Shown: in pieces, positions 1-5,159 of the stretch
Layout of the letters: the number at the start of each line of letters is the position of its first letter
How positions within the stretch are numbered: position 1 is the first letter of the stretch
Assembly: GCA_041624375.1 (NCBI GenBank)
Contig: JBFJVD010000184.1
Coordinates: forward strand, 1 to 6,003
Direction: 5' to 3'
DNA from: JBFJVD01 sp041624375
Lineage (GTDB): Bacteria; Chloroflexota; Anaerolineae; Anaerolineales; E44-bin32
Length of the DNA stretch: 6,003 nt
Made by a program: the position numbers and the translations under genes
The notes under the pieces: generated by a model
Told to the model about the DNA's origin: nothing
What the model saw: only the letters and a program-made list of their open reading frames with translations
Databases searched by the model: none

Positions 1-165
1 CGGCGTGCACAGCAAGACCTGAGCCGCCTGGAAGGGATCCTTGCCAGCCCGGAGGGGGCAGCCACCCTCGCGGGGCTGCGCAAGCTCACCGCATCGGGGT
101 GGGTCCAGTCTGAGGAACGGGTGGTTCTCTTCAACACCGGTCATGGTTTGAAGTACCTTATATAG
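1..165 (+). CDS. thrC: Threonine synthase, C-terminal end (partial)
   Basis: This is the last 54 codons of a gene that begins before the window, read in frame 1 and ending at TAG 163-165. Threonine synthase is a cytoplasmic PLP enzyme that converts O-phosphohomoserine to threonine and phosphate, the last step of threonine biosynthesis. The tail carries the family's C-terminal signature: SPEGAATLAGLRKL (residues 16-29 of the visible part), then GW, ERVVLFNTGHGLKY and the end of the protein. The NTG-x-G-x-KY ending is characteristic of bacterial ThrC. The catalytic lysine lies outside the window. The next gene follows in the same direction within 25-64 bp, so co-transcription is possible. Identification is from memory of the family's C-terminus; another member of the threonine synthase/dehydratase fold is the only realistic alternative. 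Confidence 0.88.
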   Translation, partial: RRAQQDLSRLEGILASPEGAATLAGLRKLTASGWVQSEERVVLFNTGHGLKYLI

Positions 166-182
166 CGGAGAGAAGGCGCCGT

Positions 183-233
183 ATGCCATCGTGTCAAGCG
201 CTGGGGACGAGACAAGGGCGGAGGTCACCGTGA
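183..233 (+). CDS. Possible 16-codon leader ORF upstream of the sulfite oxidase-like gene
   Basis: ATG 183 opens a short frame encoding MPSCQALGTRQGRRSP and stops at TGA 231-233. An AGAAGG Shine-Dalgarno-like stretch (171-176) lies 6 nt upstream, which is good spacing. The stop overlaps the GTG at 230-232 as GTGA, the four-base arrangement typical of translational coupling. GTG 230 is the start I prefer for the downstream molybdoenzyme. The peptide has one Cys codon and is basic toward its end; I recognise no family. It may be chance, because a frame this short is easily random, and it would lie inside the coding region if GTG 191 is the true start. Confidence 0.25.
   Translation: MPSCQALGTRQGRRSP
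220..225 (+). promoter_or_regulatory. Strong ribosome binding site deciding the GTG 230 start
   Basis: GGAGGT at 220-225 is a near-perfect Shine-Dalgarno; counted from its GGAGG core it lies 5 nt before the in-frame GTG at 230. The alternative in-frame start, GTG 191, has only AGAAGG at 171-176, 14 nt away, which is poor spacing. This favours GTG 230. Confidence 0.5.
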
Positions 234-235
234 CC
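223..235. repeat. Perfect 6+1+6 inverted repeat over a candidate start codon
   Basis: GGTCACCGTGACC is a perfect inverted repeat with one central base. It covers the end of the GGAGGT ribosome binding site and all of GTG 230. In RNA it would form at most a 4-bp GGUC/GACC stem with a 5-nt loop that touches the ribosome binding site; in DNA it could be a protein site. It may equally be chance within coding sequence. Confidence 0.3.
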
Positions 236-1285
236 GATCTGGGCGAGGATACCCTCATCGTTGTCGAACACGAACCGTACAATGCCGAGGTCCCCCTCCC
301 GATCCTGGCCGCTGACGGACCTGAATCGCCGGCCTTTTTCATTCGCAATCACTTCAACCGGCCGGTGATCGATGCAGAATCCTGGCGGATCGAGATCGGC
401 GGGGAGGTCGAGCGCCCCTTCTCCCTGGGCTATCAGGATCTCGTCGAGTTACCTTATACGGCTGTCCCTACTGTGCTCGAGTGCGCCGGCAACGGCCGCC
501 AGCTAATGCATCCGTCCCCGCCCGGAACGCCATGGGGCCTGGGCGCATACGGTGCCGCAAAGTTCGGCGGAACCCCGCTTGCTCCGCTCCTAGGGCGTGC
601 CGGGCTCAGCCCCAGCGCGGTGGAGGTGAAGTTCAGCGGCGCGGACCAGGGTGTGGTCGAAGATGGTCGGGAGATGCACTATGAGCGCAGCCTGCCCATG
701 GAGCGAGCGCTCCATCCCGACACGCTGATCGTCTGGGAAATGAACGGCGCGCCGCTAAGCGCAGAACACGGCTACCCCGCGCGCCTCCTGGTTCCGGGCT
801 GGTACGGGATGGCCTCGGTGAAATGGCTGACACGCATCGAGGTGATCGCAGAGCCTTTTAGGGGCTACTTCCAATCTGAGCGCTACATCTTCGAAAGCGA
901 TTCACTGGCTGAGGATGGCGCACCCGTCGGCCCGATGCTCGTTCGAGCGCTGATCGGCGCGCCGCTCGATGGCGCAGAACTGCCCTTCGGCAAGGTGCAG
1001 GTCGCCGGCCGGGCCTGGTCCGGGCGTGGTGGAATCCGACGAGTAGAGCTGAGCGTGGACGGTGGAGAGAGCTGGCAGGAAGCGGACGTCCACATCCCTC
1101 CTTCCCCATACGCCCCCGCCCGCTGGTCGTTCGGCTGGAGGCCCGACCAACCGGGTGCATACGTGCTTGCGGTCCGCGCCACGGACATGAACGGCGAGGC
1201 CCAACCGCTCGACTCCCGCTGGAACGCCTACGGTTATGGGAACAACGTCGTCCAGCGCATCCGCGTTCGGGTCCTTTCAGCCTGA
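230..1285 (+). CDS. Sulfite oxidase-type molybdopterin oxidoreductase
   Basis: This is a molybdenum-cofactor enzyme of the sulfite oxidase family, whose known members oxidise sulfite to sulfate. From GTG 230 it is 351 residues; from GTG 191 it would be 364. The catalytic domain covers about residues 25-210: IRNHF near 38-42, LECAGNGR with the only cysteine in the protein (Cys85, the expected Mo ligand), a GADQG segment near 137-141, RSLPM, EMNG (170-173), HGYPAR (180-185) and PGWYGMASVKWL (189-200). The Ig-like dimerisation domain follows, with RAWSG (261-265), VELSVDGGESW (272-282), ATDMNGEAQP and WNAYGYGNN near the end. No Tat or Sec signal and no heme domain are visible, so it looks cytoplasmic with an unknown electron acceptor. 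The position that is Tyr in the sulfite oxidase LAYEMNG motif is Trp169 here. The true substrate is not proven. Confidence 0.88.
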   Translation: MTDLGEDTLIVVEHEPYNAEVPLPILAADGPESPAFFIRNHFNRPVIDAESWRIEIGGEVERPFSLGYQDLVELPYTAVPTVLECAGNGRQLMHPSPPGTPWGLGAYGAAKFGGTPLAPLLGRAGLSPSAVEVKFSGADQGVVEDGREMHYERSLPMERALHPDTLIVWEMNGAPLSAEHGYPARLLVPGWYGMASVKWLTRIEVIAEPFRGYFQSERYIFESDSLAEDGAPVGPMLVRALIGAPLDGAELPFGKVQVAGRAWSGRGGIRRVELSVDGGESWQEADVHIPPSPYAPARWSFGWRPDQPGAYVLAVRATDMNGEAQPLDSRWNAYGYGNNVVQRIRVRVLSA

Positions 1286-1345
1286 TTTGTCGCTACAAAG
1301 GGCCGAGCGCCGGATCGCATTTCAGTGCGCAGGCTGAGATCTCCT

Positions 1346-1350
1346 GGAGG
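1346..1350 (+). promoter_or_regulatory. Ribosome binding site of the aminotransferase gene
   Basis: GGAGG lies 5 nt before ATG 1356, so the start is unambiguous. The 70-bp gap upstream (1286-1355) holds no clear promoter. A short TTTGT/ACAAA repeat (1286-1299) sits directly after the preceding stop but has no U-tract. Confidence 0.7.
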
Positions 1351-1355
1351 CACGC

Positions 1356-2708
1356 ATGAGCGATGGTCATGCAGAGCTTGTTCGCCGGAATCGAGAGGTC
1401 ACACTTACCAGCTGGGTCGCCCAATCGGAGTGGGATCCGCTGAGCATGGCGCGAGCGGAGGGCGTGTACTTCTGGGACGCCGACGGCCGCCGCTACCTTG
1501 ATTGGTCGTCCCAGCTTTTCAACGTAAACATCGGCCATCAGCATCCGCATGTCATCCGCGCGATTCAGGATCAAGCTGCCCGGCTTAGCTACGCCTACCC
1601 GGGGATTGCGACGGCGCCCCGAGTGCAACTGGCTGCCATGCTACTGGACATCCTTACGCCGGGATTTCAGCGTATCTTCTTTACACTGGGCGGCGCAGAT
1701 GCGATCGAGAATGCGATGAAAATGGCTCGGTTGAGCACCGGCAAACAGAAGGTGATCACGCGCTATCGGGCTTACCACGGTGCCACCTTCGGAGCAATGA
1801 GCGCCGGCGGCGATCCGCGGCGGCTGGCGAACGAGCCTGGCGTTCCCTGGATTGTCCGCGTCCATGATCCCTATGCCTACCGCAGCCCGATCTACCGTGA
1901 CCGCACTGAGGAAGAAGGCGACCGTGTGGTCGCCGACTTGATCGAGGAGACCCTGCTCTTCGAGGGTCCGGACAACGTCGCCGCGCTGCTGCTCGAGGGC
2001 TACAGTGGTTCGAGCGGCGTGATTCAAGGCGGCCCGGTCTTCTGGGAGCGCATCGAGGACATTCGATCCCGCTACGGTATCCTGCTGATCATCGACGAAG
2101 TGCTGAGCGGTTTCGGCCGGACAGGGGCTTGGTTCGGAATCAACCACTACCCCTCGGTCCAGCCCGACCTGATCGCCATGGCGAAAGGCCTCACGAGCGG
2201 GTATGCGCCCCTTGGCGCGGTCGCGCTTGGCGAGCGGCTATCATCATTCTTCGAGGACCACACGTTCTGGGGCGGATTGACCTACAGCGCCCATCCCCTC
2301 GGGTGTGCCGCTGGAGTCGCCAATCTGGAGGTCTACCAGCGCGAAGGGTTGATTGAAAACGCGCGCGTCATGGGGCAGAAGCTGCGCCAGGCTCTGCTCG
2401 ATCTCGGAGAGCGCCACCCGTCGGTCGGTGATGTTCGCGGGGAGGGCCTGCTGCAGGTCGTGGAGTTGGTCAGGGATCGGACCCGTCGCGAGCCGATGAG
2501 CGACTGGAACCGTCCGCTTGCGCCCGCGATGCGCAAGGTGGCCGCCAGTCTGCGGGCCCAGGGGGTGAGCACCTTCGTGCGCTGGAATTGGATCTTCTGC
2601 TGCCCGCCACTCACGATCCAGCCTGAGCAATTGCAGGAAGGGCTGGAGGCGCTTGATGTCGCGCTCGAAGAAGCGGACACCTTTGTCGATGGCGTGCCGT
2701 CGGAGTAG
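1356..2708 (+). CDS. Class III PLP aminotransferase (taurine/omega-amino acid:pyruvate-like)
   Basis: This is a 450-residue cytoplasmic fold-type I aminotransferase, the usual length for class III. It would move an amino group from an omega- or alpha-amino donor to a keto acid such as pyruvate. Motifs in order: RYLDWSSQLFNVNIGHQHP (46-64), the phosphate-binding FFTLGGADAIENAMKMAR (108-125), YRAYHGAT (137-144), LLLEGYSGSSGV (211-222), IIDEVLSGFGRTGAWF (245-260) with Asp247 for the PLP ring nitrogen, AMAKGLTSGYAPLG (274-287) with Lys277 as the Schiff-base lysine, and GGLTYSAHPLGCAAG (306-320). The overall pattern (NVNIGHQHP, GDPRR, YRSP, FEGP) matches a subfamily often labelled taurine-pyruvate or aspartate aminotransferase-like. 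The usual E-P after the third strand is E-G here (Glu214-Gly215), and GGAEANE is GGADAIE. Substrate cannot be assigned from sequence alone; the neighbouring sulfite oxidase-like gene makes taurine one candidate. Confidence 0.9.
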   Translation: MSDGHAELVRRNREVTLTSWVAQSEWDPLSMARAEGVYFWDADGRRYLDWSSQLFNVNIGHQHPHVIRAIQDQAARLSYAYPGIATAPRVQLAAMLLDILTPGFQRIFFTLGGADAIENAMKMARLSTGKQKVITRYRAYHGATFGAMSAGGDPRRLANEPGVPWIVRVHDPYAYRSPIYRDRTEEEGDRVVADLIEETLLFEGPDNVAALLLEGYSGSSGVIQGGPVFWERIEDIRSRYGILLIIDEVLSGFGRTGAWFGINHYPSVQPDLIAMAKGLTSGYAPLGAVALGERLSSFFEDHTFWGGLTYSAHPLGCAAGVANLEVYQREGLIENARVMGQKLRQALLDLGERHPSVGDVRGEGLLQVVELVRDRTRREPMSDWNRPLAPAMRKVAASLRAQGVSTFVRWNWIFCCPPLTIQPEQLQEGLEALDVALEEADTFVDGVPSE

Positions 2709-2761
2709 CCACCGTGCGCTGACGGGCGTGAGGTGCCAAGCCAAGCCATCGTCTCTTCTGT

Positions 2762-2782
2762 GATAGGATGCCGGCATCTATC
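2762..2782. promoter_or_regulatory. Dyad-symmetric element upstream of folE (possible operator)
   Basis: The core GATGCCGGCATC (2767-2778) is a perfect 12-bp palindrome. It is flanked by GATA (2762-2765) and TATC (2779-2782), which are also complementary once one extra G (2766) is allowed. The element lies within the 93-bp gap between the aminotransferase stop and folE, about 20 bp before the folE start and 8 bp before its ribosome binding site. It could be a repressor or activator site, or a 5'-UTR hairpin. I can match it to no known regulator, and I see no convincing -35/-10 pair around it. Confidence 0.4.
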
Positions 2783-2790
2783 GGTTGGAT

Positions 2791-2797
2791 GGGAGGT
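2791..2797 (+). promoter_or_regulatory. Ribosome binding site fixing the folE start
   Basis: GGGAGGT ends 4 nt before ATG 2802. The reading frame stays open back to GTG 2733, but that start would add 23 residues unlike the family and would lie upstream of the dyad element, so ATG 2802 is chosen. Confidence 0.75.
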
Positions 2798-2801
2798 AGC
2801 G

Positions 2802-3425
2802 ATGCACGATATTGAAGCCGCAGCCGAGCTGCTTGGCAGTGTCGGCGTGGCCAAGCCCGAAATCGAAGCAGCCGTTGAGCAGCTCCTCACCGCGTTCGGT
2901 GAAGATGTCGACCGAGAGGGCCTTGAGCGGACTCCCGAGCGAGTGGCCCGCATGTACGATGAGCTGCTGGCCGGTTACCATGTCGACCCGTATGCGCTGA
3001 TCAATGAAGCCATCTTCGAAGAGAGCATCGAAGACATGGTGATTGTCAAGGACATCGAATTCTACAGCATGTGCGAGCATCACCTGCTTCCGTTTCTGGG
3101 ACGCGCGCACGTCGCCTACATCCCCACCGGCAAGGTGATCGGCCTGTCGAAGATCCCGCGTGTGGTCGATCTGTTTGCCCGCCGGCTTCAGGTTCAGGAG
3201 CGGATGACGCGTCAGATCGCCGACTTCCTGGAGGCTGTCATCCATCCGATGGGTGTGGGGGTTGTTGTCGAGGGATGGCATCTCTGCGCGACGATGCGCG
3301 GCGTGAAGAAGGCCAACGCCATCATGGTGTCGAGCGCGCTTTGTGGGTCGTTCAAGGAGGATCCGAAAACCCGCCAGGAATTCTTCGACCACCTCAATCG
3401 GGAGGGCCCCCACTTCGACATCTGA
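2802..3425 (+). CDS. folE: GTP cyclohydrolase I (FolE type)
   Basis: This enzyme converts GTP to 7,8-dihydroneopterin triphosphate plus formate, the first step of folate and related pterin synthesis. It is cytoplasmic and homodecameric in known members. At 207 residues it has normal length. The zinc and active-site residues are present: CEHH at 91-94 (Cys91 and His94 as zinc ligands, His93 the equivalent of E. coli His112) and Cys162 as third ligand in GWHLCATMRGVKK (158-170), with His160 matching E. coli His179. GLSKIPRVVDLFARRLQVQE (114-133) is the conserved helix and substrate-binding segment, and LERTPERVARMYDELL (41-56) the N-terminal family motif. This is the zinc-dependent FolE1 type, not FolE2. 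It may be read from its own promoter or from the upstream genes; it converges on the minus-strand gene 43 bp downstream. Confidence 0.96.
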   Translation: MHDIEAAAELLGSVGVAKPEIEAAVEQLLTAFGEDVDREGLERTPERVARMYDELLAGYHVDPYALINEAIFEESIEDMVIVKDIEFYSMCEHHLLPFLGRAHVAYIPTGKVIGLSKIPRVVDLFARRLQVQERMTRQIADFLEAVIHPMGVGVVVEGWHLCATMRGVKKANAIMVSSALCGSFKEDPKTRQEFFDHLNREGPHFDI

Positions 3426-3426
3426 T

Positions 3427-3444
3427 CGGCAGACCACTCTGCTG
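3427..3444. terminator. Weak hairpin between convergent genes
   Basis: CGGCAGA (3427-3433) pairs with TCTGCTG (3438-3444) as a 7-bp stem, including one G-U pair, around the tetraloop CCAC. It lies just after the folE stop, in the 43-bp gap before the minus-strand gene's stop. No U-tract follows on either strand, so it is a weak terminator candidate, placed where transcripts from both sides would need to end. Confidence 0.25.
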
Positions 3445-3468
3445 CGAAGGCGGGGAAGCACCGTTCCA

Positions 3469-4473
3469 CTACGCCGCGAGCGCCGGCAACACCTCCTCAC
3501 CGAGAAGCTGAATGGCTGCCAGCGGATCCGGACCAAGCGGTGGGCCGAAGCTCAGGTGCTGGGCCCCCATCTCGACCAGTTTCACGAGCTGATGGCGAAC
3601 CTCAACCGGTGATCCGTACACCCCACACGCCAGCATCTCGGGCGTCACGAGATCTGCAGCCGCCGCCCGATTGCCTTCGGTATGCGCCAGCAGGGAAATG
3701 GGTTCGAAAGAGCTTCGGGGGACACCGAGCCGCTGGAGGATCTCATCGCTGAAAGCCTGCCCATAGTACGCGATCTTCTCGCGCAGTACCTGCTCAGCAT
3801 CTAGCCGCTCGGGCGCGACGGAAATCCAGATGCAGGCAGCCAGGTCGACTTCTTTCAGCGCCCGCCCAACGCTGGCCGCGCCCTGGGCGACGCGCGTCCT
3901 GACCGTTGTGAAATGGCTTGGCGGGAACAGCAGGGGCAGACCGCCGTCGGCATGCGATCCGATCAGCCGCTGCATCCGCGGGCTCATGGCGCCGAGATAG
4001 ATCGGGATGCGGCGGGTGGGGAATCTCAGATAGGCCTCCTTCGTCCAAGGCGTCGATCGGTCGGGAGGCGGCTCGGGGGTGTCTCCGGCGAATAATGCCC
4101 GCAGCTGGTGGACCGCTTTTCGAGTGCGGCTGTAGGGGCGAGGTTGGTCAAGACCGACCCAGCGAAGGAACTCGCCTGCGCCTGCCGATATCCCCAGGTT
4201 GAACCTGCCCTGGCTGACCTCATCAAGTGCGCCGGCTTGCATCGCCATCTCCGCTGGATGAAGCGTATAGGGATTGACAATGCAGGTGCCAAGCTCGATC
4301 CGTTCTGTGGCCAGCGCGCAGGCGGTCAGGATTGGCCAGACTCCGAGCAGGAACAAATCATCGCTCACCCAGAACTGGCTGAAACCAACCCGCTCGGCAG
4401 CCTGCGCGAGGCGCGGGTAGTCGGCCACCGGCAGGTCGTTGTTCACGCGAATGGAGAATTTCAGATCAGGCAT
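3469..4473 (-). CDS. LLM-class F420-dependent oxidoreductase
   Basis: This is a luciferase-like monooxygenase superfamily TIM-barrel protein, most like coenzyme F420-dependent reductases of the methylenetetrahydromethanopterin reductase (Mer) type. From ATG 4473 it is 334 residues, a usual length. Features in order: KFSIRVNNDLPVADY (5-19), FSQFWVSDDLFL (31-42), ERIELGTCIVNPYTLHPAE (57-75, the cofactor-pocket strand), ALDEVSQGRFNLGISAG (82-98), RTRKAVHQLRALFAG (116-130), IPIYLGAMSPRMQRLIGSHA (156-175) and VYGSPVEVRHQLVKLVEMGA (285-304) near the end. ATG 4473 has a GGAG ribosome binding site 6 nt upstream (4480-4483); the longer starts at 4494 and GTG 4497 have none well placed. Use of F420 rather than FMN, and the substrate, are inferred from similarity. 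It diverges from the sigma gene and converges on folE. Confidence 0.87.
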   Translation of the reverse strand: MPDLKFSIRVNNDLPVADYPRLAQAAERVGFSQFWVSDDLFLLGVWPILTACALATERIELGTCIVNPYTLHPAEMAMQAGALDEVSQGRFNLGISAGAGEFLRWVGLDQPRPYSRTRKAVHQLRALFAGDTPEPPPDRSTPWTKEAYLRFPTRRIPIYLGAMSPRMQRLIGSHADGGLPLLFPPSHFTTVRTRVAQGAASVGRALKEVDLAACIWISVAPERLDAEQVLREKIAYYGQAFSDEILQRLGVPRSSFEPISLLAHTEGNRAAAADLVTPEMLACGVYGSPVEVRHQLVKLVEMGAQHLSFGPPLGPDPLAAIQLLGEEVLPALAA

Positions 4474-4512
4474 AAGTGGCTCCGCTTGGGGCATCACGGG
4501 TTGCCGTGCTTC

Positions 4513-4541
4513 TTTTCGTGAATCGCTTGACCCGCTATGAT
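4513..4541 (+). promoter_or_regulatory. Candidate promoter of the sigma/anti-sigma operon
   Basis: TATGAT (4536-4541) matches the -10 consensus at 5 of 6 positions, with TTTTCG (4513-4518) 17 bp upstream as a poor -35. CTATGA occurs at 4535-4540 and again at 4545-4550, exactly 10 bp apart. A TTGACC at 4527-4532 is too close to these -10-like boxes to be a normal -35. This is only a weak sequence match in the divergent intergenic region. Confidence 0.25.
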
Positions 4542-4571
4542 ATGCTATGAGAACTGAGAGGGTGCCCTGAT

Positions 4572-5159
4572 ATGTTCGTACGTCCGATTGCTCTCCGCGA
4601 GTTCGCCCGGTCGGACTCGCCTGACAATGAGCTCGTCACCAGTGCACAGGCGGGTGAGCCGTCCGCTTTCGGCGCGCTCTACGACCGCTACCTGGACCCC
4701 ATCTACCGCTATATCCATACACGGGTCGGTAATCAGGTCGAGGCACAGGATCTTACCGAACTCGTTTTCCTTAAGGCCTACGAACGAATCGGAGACTACG
4801 AAGAGCGTGGGCATCAATTCTCTGCCTACCTCTACCGCATCGCTCGCAATGTTGTCGTAGACTACCATCGCCAAAGGCGACTTGAGTCGATTGATCTCCT
4901 CAACGGGGCCGAGCATCCCGATCCCGGACCCGATGAGCAGGTGGTCCAGCGAGAGCATGCGCGAACCCTGCGGGTCGCCCTTCACCAGCTGCCCTCTGAC
5001 TATCAGGAAGTGATCCGTCTGCGGGTTCTCATGGAGCTTCCGACCGCACAGGTGGCACTCTGGATGGACCGGAGCGATGGGGCGGTGCGGGCATTGCTCT
5101 ATCGTGCGCTCAAAGCTCTGCGCTCTCAGGTTGGGGAGCCAAACGGAGTCGAGCGATGA
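4572..5159 (+). CDS. ECF-type RNA polymerase sigma-70 family factor
   Basis: This 195-residue alternative sigma factor binds core RNA polymerase and directs it to specific promoters. It has region 2 at about 32-103, with FGALYDRYLDPIYRYI (33-48), the DLTELVFLKAYERI segment (60-73) that corresponds to the -10-recognition part, and AYLYRIARNVVVDYHRQRR (85-103). A variable linker (104-130) follows, then region 4 at about 132-186 with LPSDYQEVIRLRVLMELP (140-157) and a helix-turn-helix, VALWMDRSDGAVRALLYRALKAL (about 161-183). There is no region 1.1 or 3, which fits the ECF group. A GAGGG ribosome binding site (4558-4562) lies 9 nt before ATG 4572. Its stop overlaps the start of the next gene, a membrane protein likely to hold it inactive. 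The signal it answers is unknown. Confidence 0.93.
   Translation: MFVRPIALREFARSDSPDNELVTSAQAGEPSAFGALYDRYLDPIYRYIHTRVGNQVEAQDLTELVFLKAYERIGDYEERGHQFSAYLYRIARNVVVDYHRQRRLESIDLLNGAEHPDPGPDEQVVQREHARTLRVALHQLPSDYQEVIRLRVLMELPTAQVALWMDRSDGAVRALLYRALKALRSQVGEPNGVER
5145..5148 (+). promoter_or_regulatory. Ribosome binding site of the anti-sigma candidate, inside the sigma gene
   Basis: GGAG lies 7 nt before ATG 5156, within the last codons of the sigma gene. With the ATGA overlap (ATG 5156-5158, TGA 5157-5159) it indicates translational coupling and fixes the downstream start. Confidence 0.65.

Noticed and set aside
1286..1299. TTTGT-CGCT-ACAAA inverted repeat after the sulfite oxidase-like stop, as a terminator
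   Set aside because: The stem is only 5 bp, AT-rich and not followed by a U-tract, so it would not be stable enough to call.
2733..2801. Longer in-frame start for folE at GTG 2733
   Set aside because: It adds 23 residues unlike the family, lacks a good ribosome binding site and would read through the dyad; ATG 2802 has GGGAGGT at ideal spacing.
2778..3536. Long minus-strand open frame of about 252 codons opposite folE
   Set aside because: It mirrors the codon pattern of folE on the other strand, shows no family motifs and runs into the 3' end of the adjacent gene.
4474..4497. Longer starts (GTG 4497, ATG 4494) for the LLM oxidoreductase
   Set aside because: Neither has a well-spaced ribosome binding site, while ATG 4473 has GGAG 6 nt upstream and gives the usual family N-terminus. 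They are not excluded.
4559..4568. AGGG-TG-CCCT repeat over the sigma gene ribosome binding site
   Set aside because: The loop is only two bases and the arms four, too small to support as a regulatory hairpin.
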